Of a stretch of DNA of 64,000 bases, positions 48,321 through 60,583 are shown piece after piece; within the stretch, counting starts at the first letter, position 1; every line of letters begins with the position of its first letter. The notes under the pieces were generated by a model that was not told where the DNA came from, did not search any database, and saw only the letters and a list, made by a program, of their open reading frames with translations. Source of the stretch: Rotaria sordida (lineage: Eukaryota; Rotifera; Eurotatoria; Philodinida; Philodinidae); NCBI GenBank assembly GCA_905250125.1, contig CAJNOL010000865.1:2423-66422 (forward strand). Reading direction: 5' to 3'. Position numbers and translations under genes: made by a program.

Positions 48321-51300
48321 TCAGTGAGTACTAGTACTGATTGTCTTTTCATCAGTATTTTTTGCAGCATATTCAGCCATACGACGTTCCATTTCTGGTC
48401 GAAAATGTCGAATAAGACCCTAAAAAATAGAATTTTAATATAAGTTAAACAAATTTTTTTCTTCATTTCGAAAGTTTACTTGAACAGGCCATGCAGCAGC
48501 ATCACCTAAAGCACAAATTGTATGTCCTTCAATCTGTTTTGATAATTCCCAAATCATATCGATTTCAGCTGGACGAGCATTGCCAGTTACTAAATAACAA
48601 AGAAAAAATAAATAAATCAAATGATAGGACCACGTCGGATGTGGTGACCTATCTTGAACTTGGATACCATATATGTGATTCTATAAAGCGATCTACAGTG
48701 CATCGAATGATATATAAGAAGGCAAGTTTCCCTCAAATTTTGATTTGCTGAAGGTCGATACACTTGTTAGAATCCTAGAGAAATATATATTTAGTACTCA
48801 TAGACATTGTGGTCCTTAAGATAAAATTATGCAAGTTTTGTTTTTAAACTCAATTCGATACAGTTATGGATGCTTTCCATTTTTCTATAATCAATAGTTT
48901 TTATCGTTGCTTTCTTCATACTTAAAAATGGATCCTTTTTGTAGGTCTGGATTATTTCCTAACTCTATGCCATGCAACAAGTGAGTACCAACGTGAAACA
49001 TTCTCAAAAATTGCAAACTATCGAGATAAATAACATCTTTCGAAGCAACAGGGACTCATTATCAACTTGAAAGATTGTCCCTAGGAATAGCCTATTTTCC
49101 TATATGAAGGGGTCGAGTATATTGACAATATTTTAATAAAGCTCAATGATCTTATCAAAATTTTTATGTACCAATAATCAGCACGGCATCTCTGATGAAC
49201 TGATATAAATAGCTCCTTTATAAATGAAAAAAATATTGTTGGTCTCCGGTTCCTTGGGGGAGGAAATATTAAGAAATGGTTGCAGGAAGGAGATTTGTTA
49301 TTTTTATTATTTCTTTTTGAAATTTTTATTTAGGGTATCTGTGTTTAATTTATGCATGAAACTCTAGGAGAATGTATAAATATCTTATGTTCATTTCAAA
49401 AATGATATTTTTTCCATAACCCATATCCGTCTTCAGGGAACCGGAGACCAAAAAAAAAGATTTTCTATTTATAAAGGAGTTTTTTATAGTAGTTTATCAA
49501 GGATGCTATGCTGATTATTGGTACATAAAAATCTTTAACTATGCTTCAAGATTACAATGAGTCTCTGTTATTCCGAAAGATGTTATTTATTTTGACAGTA
49601 TATAATTTTTGAAAATGTTTCACATTGCAATATCATGCTGTTAAGAAATAATCTAGGTCTAAGAACGTAACCAATTTCAAGTATGAAGAAAGCAACGAAG
49701 AAAACTATTGATTATAGAAAATTGAAATGCACCTATAACTGTATTGAACTGACTTTTAAAAAAATTTCCATAAGTTTATTTTAGAATGTCTTAGGAACTA
49801 CAAAGTTATATATATTCCTCACGGATTATACCCAGTATATGGACTTTCAGCACACCAAAATTTTCATTAAACTTGATTGCTTATATATCATTCGATGTCC
49901 TATAAATTGCTCTACAAAACTATATATATATATATGGTATCCTAGTTCAATATAGGTCACCAAATCCAACGGGTATCCATTATTTTTTTACCAAATCGAT
50001 TCATCATTTTAGCAAGCCAACCAGTGCCTTCACGGCATGGTGTACACTAAATAAATGTAAAAATACTTGTTTCTTTTTTTTTTCCTTTTAAAAAACATTA
50101 TTAATTACTTGTCCACATGATTCATGTTGATAGAAATCCGAAAGACGAGCAATAGCTTTAATAACATCTGTTGATTTATCCATAACAATAACAGCTGCTG
50201 TACCTAAACCTGATTGAACAGCAACAAGTGCGTCAAAATCCATTAAAACATCATCACATATTCTAAAATAATTTTAATAATAATTTCATTTTTGTTCATA
50301 TTATTATCTATTACTTTTTTGGTAATAAAGGTACCGATGATCCACCAGGAATGATTGCTAATAAATTATCCCAACCACCTCGTACACCACCAGCATGTCT
50401 TTCAATAAGTTCTTTTAATGGTATTGACATTTCTTCTTCAACTGTTACTGGATTATTCACATGTCCACTTATACAAAATAACTAAATTAAAAAGCAAATT
50501 AAATAAATTATCTCTCTTTTTTCTTTTTTATAAAATAACAAACTTTAGTTCCACGATTTCGTTCACGTCCAAATGAAGCAAACCAATCAGCACCACGACG
50601 ACATATTTCTGGTGCAACAGCAACTGTTTCAACATTTGTTACAGTTGTTGGACAACCAAATAAACCAACATCAGCTGGAAATGGTGGTTTTAAACGTGGT
50701 TTACCTTGTTTACCTTCTAATGATTCAATTAATGCCTGACAAAAGAAAAATATCATAACAATTATTTTAAATCAAATTCCTAATTGAAAACTTACAGTTT
50801 CTTCACCGCAAATATAAGCACCGGCACCACGATGCATAAATATATCAAAATCATAACCAGTTCCACATGCATTTTTACCAATAAAACCAGCTTGATATGC
50901 CTAAAAATCGATTTTATTTATATATTCTAGTGAAATATTCCATTGTTTTTGCAAAAAAAGTACTTCATGAATAGCTGTTTGCAAATTTGAACCTTCATTA
51001 TAAAATTCTCCTCGAATATAAATATAAGCAGCACGTGCACCCATTGCATGACCAGCAACAAGACAACCTTCGATAAGTTTATGTGGATCATGACGCATTA
51101 TTTCTCGATCTTTACATGTTCCAGGTTCACCTTAAAAACAAAGAAAAAATATATACATAAAAGCTAAATCATTTGTTTACTAAATTAAAACATGTATATC
51201 TCGAGATAATGAATTTTTTCTAGTGGTAATTTTTATATGTTAAGTTACTTTAGATACCTTGAAAAAATCAGCGCCTTTATTCTAAGAAGTCATCAGTAAA

Positions 51301-52483
51301 AAAAACCATTGTTAGCAAAATGACACGAAAAGGAAATTGACTTTCACTTCATGCATTTCAAGTTTTTTCTCTGATGAGCAAAATATCCAAAGTGTGATAC
51401 CCGCCGTTGAAGCTCATATTGGGTTTACAAGCAAGTCTCATTAAGACTAGAGAAATCCTAAAAGGGTTCATCCTTACGGATCTCTAGAACTAAGTTATGA
51501 TCGTTTTAATGAGTTTTCGATCCAGTTTTATATATTTAACGAAAAATTAAATAACGGACATTGGACCTGAGATTTTGTCCATAGATACGTCCGATGACTC
51601 TGGGAATATTCTGAAATTTTCAGTCAAAAACAATATTCCTTTGTCAAAATATTGAATTTTCAGGATAAATTTGATGTTTATGACTAACGAGCATTTTTTT
51701 GAAAATTCAATATTTTGACAAAGGAACATTACTTTTGGCTGAAATCTTCAGGATATTCTACTAGTCATTCAATCCATTTATGAGCGAAAGTTCAATTTAA
51801 ACGGTCATAACTCGCCTCCAGAGAACCATAGGAATGAACACTTTTAAGAGGTTTTTGAGTCAAACATGCATTATGTTTACCTTCATCAGCATTGATGACT
51901 AAATATTTTGGTCGTCCATCGGGAGGTCTAATCATAAAACTCCATTTTAAACCAGATGGAAAACCAGCACCACCTCGACCACGTAATCCACTCTTTTTTA
52001 TTTCATCAATAATCCAAGGTGAACCTTTTAAAACAATTTCTTTCGTTTTATACCAATCACCCTATTTTGTATTTGTATTTACAAATAATTTTAATCAAAA
52101 TAATAAAAAAAAACATACTCGAGCCTGAGCTCCTTTTAAATGCCAATCATGTCGACCATAGAGATTAGTAAATATACGATCTTCATCTTTTAATGGACCG
52201 AATTTCGTCTAAATCAATAGAAAGAGAAAATTAGTTTTGCTTTTTGAATTTTCTTCATATTTTCAAGACACTTTTTGGGGTGGAGCTGGAGGTGCTGGTG
52301 CTGGTGCTTGAGCTTTAGGTGGATTGGCTGGTGGAGGTGTTGGTGTTGTTTGAGTAGCTAAATGTCGACTACTTAATTGAAGAACTAAAATAAGAATTAA
52401 AATTAATTCATATTTAGAAAGAACAAAAAAAAAAAAGAATTAAACTTACACGTGGCAAGTGGAAGACGTTTAGTGAGAGTCAT
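48321..52483 (-). CDS. NDUFV1: NADH:ubiquinone oxidoreductase 51-kDa flavoprotein subunit (NDUFV1)
   Basis: Twelve exons: 52483-52450, 52384-52272, 52208-52119, 52061-51881, 51130-50964, 50900-50796, 50735-50544, 50481-50315, 50262-50109, 50046-49992, 48589-48480 and 48419-48321. Together 488 residues (human 464). A mitochondrial presequence ([11 protein letters not shown]...) is followed by an unusual Ala/Pro-rich stretch (about residues 25-47). Core motifs are intact: [18 protein letters not shown] (FMN/NADH site), [26 protein letters not shown] and HTICALGD (Cys ligands of the N3 [4Fe-4S] cluster). This subunit oxidises NADH in the matrix arm of complex I. Two introns are large, 1402 nt (48590-49991) and 750 nt (51131-51880), and each holds a foldback element; the others are about 50-90 nt. 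Confidence 0.96.
48635..49970. repeat. Giant foldback element in NDUFV1 intron
   Basis: Left arm 48635-49257 and right arm 49436-49970 are inverted copies over more than 500 bp with indels, around a 178-bp loop. Shared blocks include GGTGACCTAT, GGATACCATATAT, CATCGAATGATATATAAG, TTGGTACATAAAAAT-type and TTGGTCTCCGGTTCC at the inner edge. No coding frame. It fills almost the whole 1402-nt intron. Confidence 0.85.
51456..51850. repeat. Second foldback element in NDUFV1 intron
   Basis: Left arm 51456-51662 and right arm 51700-51850 are inverted copies. The inner 25 bp are identical (TCCTTTGTCAAAATATTGAA and following), while outer parts are more diverged (CCTAAAAGGGTTCATCC against CTTAAAAGTGTTCATTCC). 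It makes intron 51131-51880 about ten times longer than its neighbours. Confidence 0.78.
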
Positions 52484-53577
52484 TTGCCAACGTTTGAAAA
52501 ATAGACAAATTTATTTCAATCTAAAATAGAGATTATTTTAGAACTATGTCTAAAGTTGTAAATAAGGCAAAAAATGAAAAGAACAAAAAAAAATATTGCG
52601 ATGTTGAATTTTTTGCAGAGACATAACTCAGCACTGGAAGCAGGGAGGGGTACTGCATGGATATTTTTCGAAAACACGTGGAGCATAACACTTCTCATTA
52701 TTTATGCCCCTGCTTTTTTCGATAAGAATTGATGTAAAGTTTCTCAAAATTTAACCATTAGTTTTCTAAGCTCTTTCTGAAAAAATTTTCAATATTAGAA
52801 AATTATCGCAATGCTTGCAATAGCTCTGAACTACAATTATCTTAAATTCATTTCGACTTTTTCGGTCTCAGAAGGTTTATTTAAAAACAAATAGTTAAAT
52901 TTTAGAAAACAAAACAAAACAAAACAAATTCAGCTATTCTCTTGAAATGGCCTTCCCAGCCGGAAAAGACGAAATCAATCCAAGACCACCATAGTTTTAT
53001 CATTCGTGCATCATGAGTCTATACATACTTAAACCAGTGCAAAGCTGTACGTAAAATCGGTACTACTCTGCAAAAAAAAATAGTGGAGAATAATAAATCC
53101 TTTTGAGGTTTATGAACATAATCTACTCTTTCATAAACCTGGGCAAGGATTTGTGACCCGTTGTAAATTCATACACCCTTGTACTGTTCTCTATGTTCAT
53201 AAACCTACAAAGGGTTTATCTAATGATAATAAACGGATAATGAGAGTTTATTATTCTCAACCATTTTTTTTTACAGAGCACAGAAGATACGGTAGACCGG
53301 TGCCAACAATAGTATGATGTGCGTCATTGTTACATCCCTATCCAAAACCGTAACTTGTTCAATCTAAAACGAGTAGGAAAAATTTTTTTGTTAATAACAA
53401 AACTCTATACGAACATCATTTCTCTTCTTGTTAGTAGAATATCAACAAAAACGAAATAAAAAAGAAGTAAATGAATTTTTCCTCTTTGTTCTTCTCTTTT
53501 TTTTACAAAAAAACAAAAGTTAACAAAGGAACAATGAAATAAACTAGCCTAGAATGAGAGATATAAAAGTTTCTCTC
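52484..53577. other. Intergenic between NDUFV1 and bL12m
   Basis: No gene. Contains a short AAAAC repeat near 52907-52927 and a 215-bp inverted-repeat element (53064-53282). Confidence 0.5.
53064..53282. repeat. Short MITE-like inverted-repeat element
   Basis: Left CTCTGCAAAAAAAAATAGTG followed by GAGAATAATAAA; the right end as reverse complement reads CTCTGTAAAAAAAAATGGTT followed by GAGAATAATAAA. A second inverted pair AGGTTTATGAACAT lies further in. Total about 218 bp, non-coding. Confidence 0.72.
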
Positions 53578-54493
53578 TCATTCAACAACACACACACCAC
53601 CAGCAGCTTCAATTTTAGCTTTCATTGTTTCAGCATCAGCTTTGCTTAAATTATCTCGAAGAACTTGAGGAATTGATTCAACTAATTTTTTAGCCTAAAA
53701 TATAAATACAAAAAATATTTTAGAAAATTCAACGAACAACAAAAAATTTCATAGATATTTACTTGAACAAGATTAATATTCTCAACAACATCTTTGACTT
53801 GTTTAATAACCGGGACTTTCTTCGTTTCATCGAATTTAATTAAACGTATTTTAAATACCGATTGTGCTGTTGGTCGAGCACTTTCTTCTTCGTCTTCTTC
53901 TTTTTTCTATAACATAAACAACAACAACAAAAAAATCAATCAAACAATAGAATTTATTTTACGTACGGCTGCAGTTGGTGATGGTGCACTACTAACTCCG
54001 CCGGATGCCATGATTGGTACATCTTGAATCTTAAGTGTTTTCTAAACCAAAGAAAAAACAAACAAATCATAGATTAAATTTTCTATTTTTTGCAAAATAT
54101 TACTTTTAATAATTCATTTAAATCCATAACATCAACTAATGATAATTTACTTATTTCATCAACAAGTCGATGAATTTTTTCCGAAAAAGTTTTATTGGGA
54201 TCATTTATACCTGATGTTGGTGGTGGAATTGGTTTTTTATCTTCTGATGATACATTACTTGTTTTCATTGGTGGTGGAGTCGATAGTTTTTCCATGTTAG
54301 CAGCAGGTTTTTCCTTGTTATCAGCAGGTTTTTCCGTGTTAGCAGTAGACTTTTCAGATTTTGTTGCAGCTGATGGTATTTCTTTTAATTTTGTTGCTGC
54401 TGATAATTGTACTTGAGTTAATGAAAGAAAACGATTGAAAATCAACGATGGTGTTGAACCTTGAATTGATCGAAATACGAAACGAGAATACAT
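53578..54493 (-). CDS. MRPL12: Mitochondrial ribosomal protein bL12m (L7/L12)
   Basis: Four exons: 54493-54104, 54041-53967, 53906-53763 and 53694-53578, phase 0 throughout, 241 residues (human 198). A basic mitochondrial targeting start (MYSRFVFRSIQGSTPSLIF). The linker is enlarged by Lys/Pro/Ala near-repeats (EKPADNKEKPAANMEK) encoded by degenerate 24-27-bp tandem units. The N-terminal dimerisation helix is KIHRLVDEISKLSLVDVMDL, then a flexible Ala/Pro hinge. The C-terminal domain reads KIRLIKFDETKKVPVIKQVK and ends AETMKAKIEAAGGVCVVE, the L7/L12 factor-binding fold. It forms the stalk of the large mitoribosomal subunit that recruits translational GTPases. The Gly-rich GLGLKEAK loop is replaced by VPVIKQVK, a divergent feature. 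Confidence 0.92.
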
Positions 54494-55075
54494 TTTCTTT
54501 TTCTTTTTGCTAGATAATTAATTTAGCTAATACTAAAAAAGAAACAGATAGTTTTTAGTTAAGCAAAAAAAAAACAAAAGCTAAAATGGATCTTCCGAAG
54601 CTCAGTTGTTATGTTTTATATAAACTATTTTGAAAATATAACTGGTTTATAAAATAAGCAATGATATAATCAAGTTGAAGAATTGAGAGGATTGGATATT
54701 ATTCTAATGGTTGTATGATAAATATTATTGATCGAATATTGTCCAGTAAAAAGAAAGCAATGGTGATGCGTCATCATCATCATCATGGATAGATGAAATA
54801 GGTCAACAAATGAATATTTAAATTTTTATCGATTAAAATCTTTTAGTTTTAGAGTTATATGATTTCAATATGATATATCAATAAACAATAATTATTAAAT
54901 CATTATTGATGTTAGATTATGATTTATTCGAAAATTTCATTTGTGTTTTTGATCATAATGTTCATAGATCAGTTTCCTGAAAAATTGCTTAGTGAAATAA
55001 AAGATTTATGTCACATAAGCAAAATATTCGTTCATTAGTTTTAATAAAGCATATAAAGAAAAAAAGTTAAACAAG
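54494..55075. other. Spacer, no gene seen
   Basis: 5' flank of the bL12m gene on the minus strand. A (CAT)n-type run lies near 54770. No coding frame supported. Confidence 0.5.
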
Positions 55076-55625
55076 ATGATGAACAACATCAAATTCTCAA
55101 TTCTCATAATTCATATCGACAAATAAATTCATCGACATTAGAACCTCGTCATGATTTACCATTACATAAAATTCCTGAACTTCTTGCTAAAATAACTTTA
55201 ATAGTGTCGTCCAATACAAAACAATTATCGACATCAATTGATTGTTATGAACAATTATTTAAACATTATTCAGATAATAATCATTGAATATCTGTGAATG
55301 GTATTCTTCGTTTTTTGTTAATGATCTTTTCATTGAACAAGATTCATATGAAATTCTCCTATTTTGTTTTCTATGTCAAGCAAAACAAATGTATTCATTA
55401 ACAAAAAAACTTGGTTTGAAAAACTCTTGGAAATTATAATAATCAATTATTTGATCTTCGAATATCATTATGGTTTAATTGATGGACAACATCATTTAAC
55501 GAAAAACAAAGTGCTATAAGTTTATGGCGTGTATTTTATTAAAAAAATGTTAAAAAACCTAAAATACTTGATCCATGGTGCATGTTTATATTTCTTCAGT
55601 ATTCTATTTGTTATTTTCCAATGAA
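55076..55625 (+). pseudogene. DCUN1D (DCN1-like, cullin neddylation) pseudogene
   Basis: Frames in order recall the DCN1-like potentiating-neddylation domain. 55141-55286 reads EPRHDLPLHKIPELLAKITL and later DCYEQLFKHYSDNNH then stop. After a one-base shift NDLFIEQDSYEILLFCFLCQ and AKQMYSLTKK follow (55318-55425), like the DCUN1D stretch with ERFCNDL...LAWK. Then FDLRISLWFN, stop, NEKQSAISLWRVFY, stop, and KILDPWCMFI (55455-55590), like AIALWKLVF...LDQWLNFL of DCUN1D3. At least one frameshift and three stops make it non-functional. Intact DCN1-like proteins promote NEDD8 transfer to cullins. This may be a decayed duplicate; an intact copy elsewhere is expected. Confidence 0.75.
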
Positions 55626-55903
55626 TTTAATGATTAAAATTTAAATAAAAAAAATATTTATATGTGTGTCATAGAAACAGAAATTATTAAAAAATCGTTG
55701 ATGATGAATCATATAAATAAAAACAAAAATTATCATATTTTTTAAAAGACCAACCAATTGTTCTCTTACATTTATTTATTTACTTCTTTCTGACATAGCA
55801 ACATATGGCATTTATCCTCGATGATGAATCATATTTTTTCTTTTTTCAGATGCAGACTGACTTGTACTTTTTTGGCATTCAATCATTGAAATATTAAGAG
55901 AGA

Positions 55904-58900
55904 AGTAATATTTTGTAACTCAAAAAAAAAACAATTTCAATTGTTTATTTTGTTTTAGTGAGTAAACCAATACGTAAACCGTTTCAATTTGAAACAGATT
56001 CAATAACTAGTAAAAACAAACCAAATTCCAATAATGAAGATATTAATTCTGTGATGTATGATCTTGTTTTTTTGAAAAAGTTATTAAAATATATAAGCAA
56101 ATGTTTTCAACAGAAACGAAATTTTACAGATAAAACTCAGCTAGTAAACATGATTAACTTACACATAATCGATTGATTTTATAATTTTTGTTTCTGAATC
56201 GTCATCTTAATGACACTGTTCAATAGAGAAACTAAGTTTATCAATAAGATAAAGCATCTAGGAAGTGTAGAATAAATCAGTCATTTCTCATTTTGATAAT
56301 TTGCTATTTGAAAAAAAGAATTTTGAGTATAGTTCATAAAGATTCTTATTAGTCTTTAAAGAGTTCATAAGATTTATCTTTCAATATTACCGCACTAAAT
56401 ACTGGTGGAACTAACAAGGAAACCTTCCCAAATAATCAATCACTTTGGAGATAAGTCTTACTGCATTAGGTAAGCCATATTGAGACATGGGAGAGTTTTT
56501 AAAGAATTCATGAACATAGATCTCTTTGCTTGATGTATAGCCATTTTAATGAGTTTTGCAACAAACATCGTTGAAATTGACTTGTTAGTTCATTATGAGA
56601 ATGTTAGCTTATGTAATGACAACAAACTTTACTTTTTTGTATAATACAATTTTAAATATTGGTATCTGACGATAGGAGAAACTAGAGAAATCAGATACTA
56701 TCACAATGAACTAGTTTCATTGAGAGCTTTATGTTATAAAATTTAAAATCGACAGTCGACTTTAAAGATGATCGTTGTATTTTGTTGAAAAATTCTACTA
56801 AAATAGTTCTAATTCAAGAAGAATAACTCATTGATACGAATTCGTTTTGGTATTGTCTAATCTCAATAGGACTTACTAAATCAGACAGGACTTATCTAGA
56901 AGGCTATTAATCATTTAAAGAAACTTTTCGTAAGACGAAATTCTTTTTTGTTTAAATCAGTAGCAAAACAACCAGTCCCACTCATATCTGGATCTAATAT
57001 ATTCAAACAATTCGTTGTTCGCATACTTTTTTCTAACTAAACCAAAATTCTTCTTTAGCGAACAAAAATATATGAACTAAAATCTCTTATCTATTCGATT
57101 GTAGCCGTCCAAATTCATCACCATTCAATCATCGTGATCTTAGCACTGGCGAACTTCGTTTATCAGATACAAAAGTTTGTTCTGGATTTGTTAAATTTAT
57201 TGAATTATTGTAAGATGTTTCTTAATTAGTCATATAAATTTACATCGAATGATTTGATCGAGTGTGGTGTAATTGGAGAAGGAAATTTTGGTATTGTGTG
57301 TAAAATGCTACATGAAAAAAGTGGAACAATGATGGCTGTCAAAGTAGTTAATAATATTCATCTTAATATTTGTTTTCAATTTTATTCAGCGTATTCATTC
57401 GACTGTTGATGAACGGTGTCAAAAACAAATGATCAAAGAATTCGATATTGTTATGCGTGATAATACTTGTCCACATATTGTACAATTTTATGGTGCTCTT
57501 TTTAAAGAAGTTATTATTTTAATTAAATTTCTTTTTTACTTGACATATATGTTTTATTTTTTATTCATTTAGGGAGATTGTTGGATATGTATGGAATTAA
57601 TGAATACATCACTTGATTATTTTTATAAATTTGTTTATCATAAACTTGATCAATTTATACCAGAAAGTATTCTTGCATATATAACATTTGCTGTAAGGTT
57701 CTATTTTTCTTTTTTTTTTTAATAATATTTTGTGAAAAGCGATGCAAAAGGAGTGTTGAAGTATAGGGTTACAAATTTGGATCTCACCTTTCACTAAAGC
57801 CCATCCGGTCCGGATCTAAAATTTTTCAACCTGAAGAGCTCTAGTTATCTGAGACATGTGTAGGGCGCACTTGTCATCGAATACAAAAAATCGACAAAAA
57901 AATATCTCGTATCTTCGGGGTGACTATCCAATTCCGATCAGAAAATTTCATTGAGAATATCAAAGTACGGTTCGACCGGTTTCAAAAAAGTTTGATCGAC
58001 AGGTTCTACTCTCTACAGATCGTGACAAACATTGTTGGTATTTGGTCACAGGCTGTGTATCAAGAACGTCTCGTTCTAATATATGACCTATTGTATCTAT
58101 GAAGGACTAGGGAGAAGGAAAATGAAGAAATGTGTCTCATAATAGACAATAAAATAATCTCTGTATGATTTTCAAGAGCAGCTATACCATTTTTCATATC
58201 TTAATTCTGCAAGGATGGTACTAATAGGTTTTATTTTAATATGAATTATTTGTTAGACATTACAAGCACTTGATTATATAAAATCTCGTTGGAAAATTAT
58301 ACATCGAGATGTCAAACCATCGAATATTTTAGTTTCAAGAACAACACTTAAACTTTGTGATTTTGGTATAAGTGGTCAATTAATTGATTCTATTGCTAAA
58401 ACACGTGATGCTGGTTGTCGTCCATATTTACCAGTAGGAAAAAATAATCGTAAATATTTTCTGATAATTTTCGATTTTTTTTAAAGCCTGAACGTATTGA
58501 TCCAACACGAGCAACACTTGATGGTTATGATGTTCGATCGGATGTTTGGTCACTTGGAATAACACTTGTAAATAATATAAAAGCAAGAAAAAAAAACCAG
58601 TTACATCAATCTATACATTTATTTTTTTCAGTATGAAATATCTACAGGATATTTTCCATTTCGAGAATGGACATCGGTATTTGATCAATTAGAACAAATT
58701 ATTGAAGGACCTTCATTAGAACTAAAAATCGATCGTCTTTCTGATAATTGTAAAAATTTTGTAAATACATGGTAAAAATAATATTTAATTATTTGATTTA
58801 TTTTAATTTGAGAATTTTTTCTAGTCTAAATAAAGATGAAAAACAACGACCAAAATATAAACAATTATTAGAACATGAATTTTTACGAAAAGCTAAACAA

Positions 58901-59011
58901 TTACATAAAACTGAAAATGTTTCTGGTTACTTATCTCATATAATTGATGGTCTTGAAAAGAATACGGATAAGTTTCAATTATATTATTATTTACCTAGTA
59001 ATTCTCAATGA
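55904..59011 (+). CDS. Dual-specificity MAP kinase kinase of the MKK4 (MAP2K4/SEK1) type
   Basis: Exons ending or starting at 55904, 55959-56055, 57105-57174, 57230-57343, 57390-57509, 57573-57692, 58257-58433, 58487-58567, 58632-58771 and 58825-59011; 368 residues (human MAP2K4: 399). The kinase domain is complete: glycine loop [22 protein letters not shown] (catalytic Lys), [50 protein letters not shown] (DFG plus the S-I-A-K-T activation sites), [20 protein letters not shown] and [18 protein letters not shown]4 phosphorylates JNK and p38 in stress signalling. The short N-terminus ([12 protein letters not shown]) is variable. No upstream in-frame ATG is found in exon 2; joining an exon ending ...GAGAGAA (55904) to TGAGTAAA (55959) through a 54-nt intron creates an ATG. 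Two introns are long (1049 and 564 nt). Confidence 0.9.
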
Positions 59012-59165
59012 ATAGATGTTGTTTTTGTTTTATTTTTATCAGTATTCAAAATAATCCTTAAGACATTTTCACTTCGTGTTTTTTCCTTTTAATGCTATTT
59101 TTATTTCGGTGTTTTTTTTTGATTTGATGAATGTTTTTCTGTTTGTAAAAAAAAAGAATTGATAC

Positions 59166-59171
59166 AATAAA
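59166..59171 (+). promoter_or_regulatory. Poly(A) signal AATAAA for MKK4
   Basis: Canonical AATAAA about 155 nt after the MKK4 stop codon, followed by a T-rich tract. The distance is suitable for 3' end processing. Confidence 0.55.
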
Positions 59172-60127
59172 TTTTTATTCTATTAAACTGTCGATTAGTA
59201 GAATTTGGATAATATTAGATTGATGATAGTTACACTACCTTGCTACTAATAAGTCAAGATTGAAAAATTTTGTTTTACAATTTAATCACTTCACTATGGT
59301 AATGAAGCTTAATCAGGAGTATTTCAAAGTCACTAAGAGTTAGGGAAGGGGGCGACTACTAACAATGAAGGTGTTTGTATTGTAAATTAAAAAACACTAG
59401 ACATATTTGGGTCAAAAGAAAGGTCTCACTGTCAAACTAACAAATTTAAAATATTGACTAATGTTAGCGTGCACAGACCGAGATATTCAAGTTTTAAGGT
59501 GTTTACACTCTATGTACGATGTCCACAATCCAATTTTTTAGCAGAGCATTTTCTTCTTGATTGTCGGATAGAGCTCGTCAAGTTACGTTAGAGAATATGT
59601 ATTTTCTATTTAAAAAAAACGCGATTTAAAAATAAGCTTACGAAAGTCAGAATTTTGGCTCTATTTCTCATTATATTCAAGAAATAATGTAACTTGGATT
59701 TTTGCCCGATAAGATTTTTTTAAGGCCCAGCCCCCATCCAAAAAAAGTTGATTTTTGTCAAATTTATCGAGTTCTTTTTTAAATAGTGCATGTAATAGAG
59801 CATCACGTTCGCTATCGAATGCACTATAGTTTATTTTGTTTACGATGGATTTTAAGAGTTTTACAGAGGTTTTTCTGAAAACCTTTATTCAAGAAAAACG
59901 ACGTCTTTCGAATAATTCAATGTTTTTGCGCATTTCAATTTGTAACGGTAAAATATATTTCTTTCTATTGTACAGAATGTTATCTTGACTCTGATTCTGT
60001 CACGTAGCGAGATATATATTTATTTTTCTTTTACGTTCGTTCTCTATGCTTCCATCGTGTTTGCTCTGATCTAAAAACAGAATTCGAAGCATACGAAAGA
60101 AAGAGGTAATACGAATCTTTTAAACAA

Positions 60128-60415
60128 ATGAGTAAAGAAAATATTCGTCAGAAAAAGAAAAGCAGAAGGTCTATTATGAGGCAAATTCGGTCACAGCAGG
60201 TGAAAAACAAGAGAATGGATTCATCATCACCATCATCATCATCGGTAAACATAGAGGATGTGGATGACTTATTGGATATTAATTTAATTATGATTGATTA
60301 TCGAAATATGATGACCGTTATCTCAGATTTTAAAAATACTAGTTACTTTATTATCATATCATTCATTAATCACATGTCATTTCCTAATTTCCGATTTTTA
60401 AGGTCATTTAGATGA
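60128..60415 (+). CDS. Hypothetical basic protein, possibly first exon of a larger gene
   Basis: A frame of 95 residues starting MSKENIRQKKKSRRSIMRQI, with a Ser run (SSPSSSSVNIEDVDDLLD) from CAT-type codon repeats. The first about 60 residues look protein-like (basic then acidic); after about residue 62 the composition becomes AT noise, so a donor may lie near 60320 or the gene is truncated. No family recognised. It lies within the TIR-bounded element. Confidence 0.3.
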   Translation: MSKENIRQKKKSRRSIMRQIRSQQVKNKRMDSSSPSSSSVNIEDVDDLLDINLIMIDYRNMMTVISDFKNTSYFIIISFINHMSFPNFRFLRSFR

Positions 60416-60583
60416 ACCTGCTAATAAATTTTTGTCGTAATATCTTCAGCCATAATGAGTTCAAGGCGTCTTTTATTATTTAAGATGATAGAAAAACACT
60501 ATTATTGGATAAAAAGTCATAAAATACACTTCTAAAAAGTATTTTGCGTTTTTATCAAAATGAGACTTTTTGTTTTTATGTTT

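Noticed and set aside
54195-54416. Plus-strand frame opposite bL12m exon 1
   Set aside because: Antisense shadow of the repetitive Lys/Pro/Ala linker; the minus strand carries the conserved protein.
57175-57229. A 20-nt intron (GTAAGATG...TTAG) in the MKK4 gene, or a lesion making it a pseudogene
   Set aside because: 20 nt is too short. A GTTTGT donor at 57175 gives a normal 55-nt intron in phase 0 and restores the kinase alignment.
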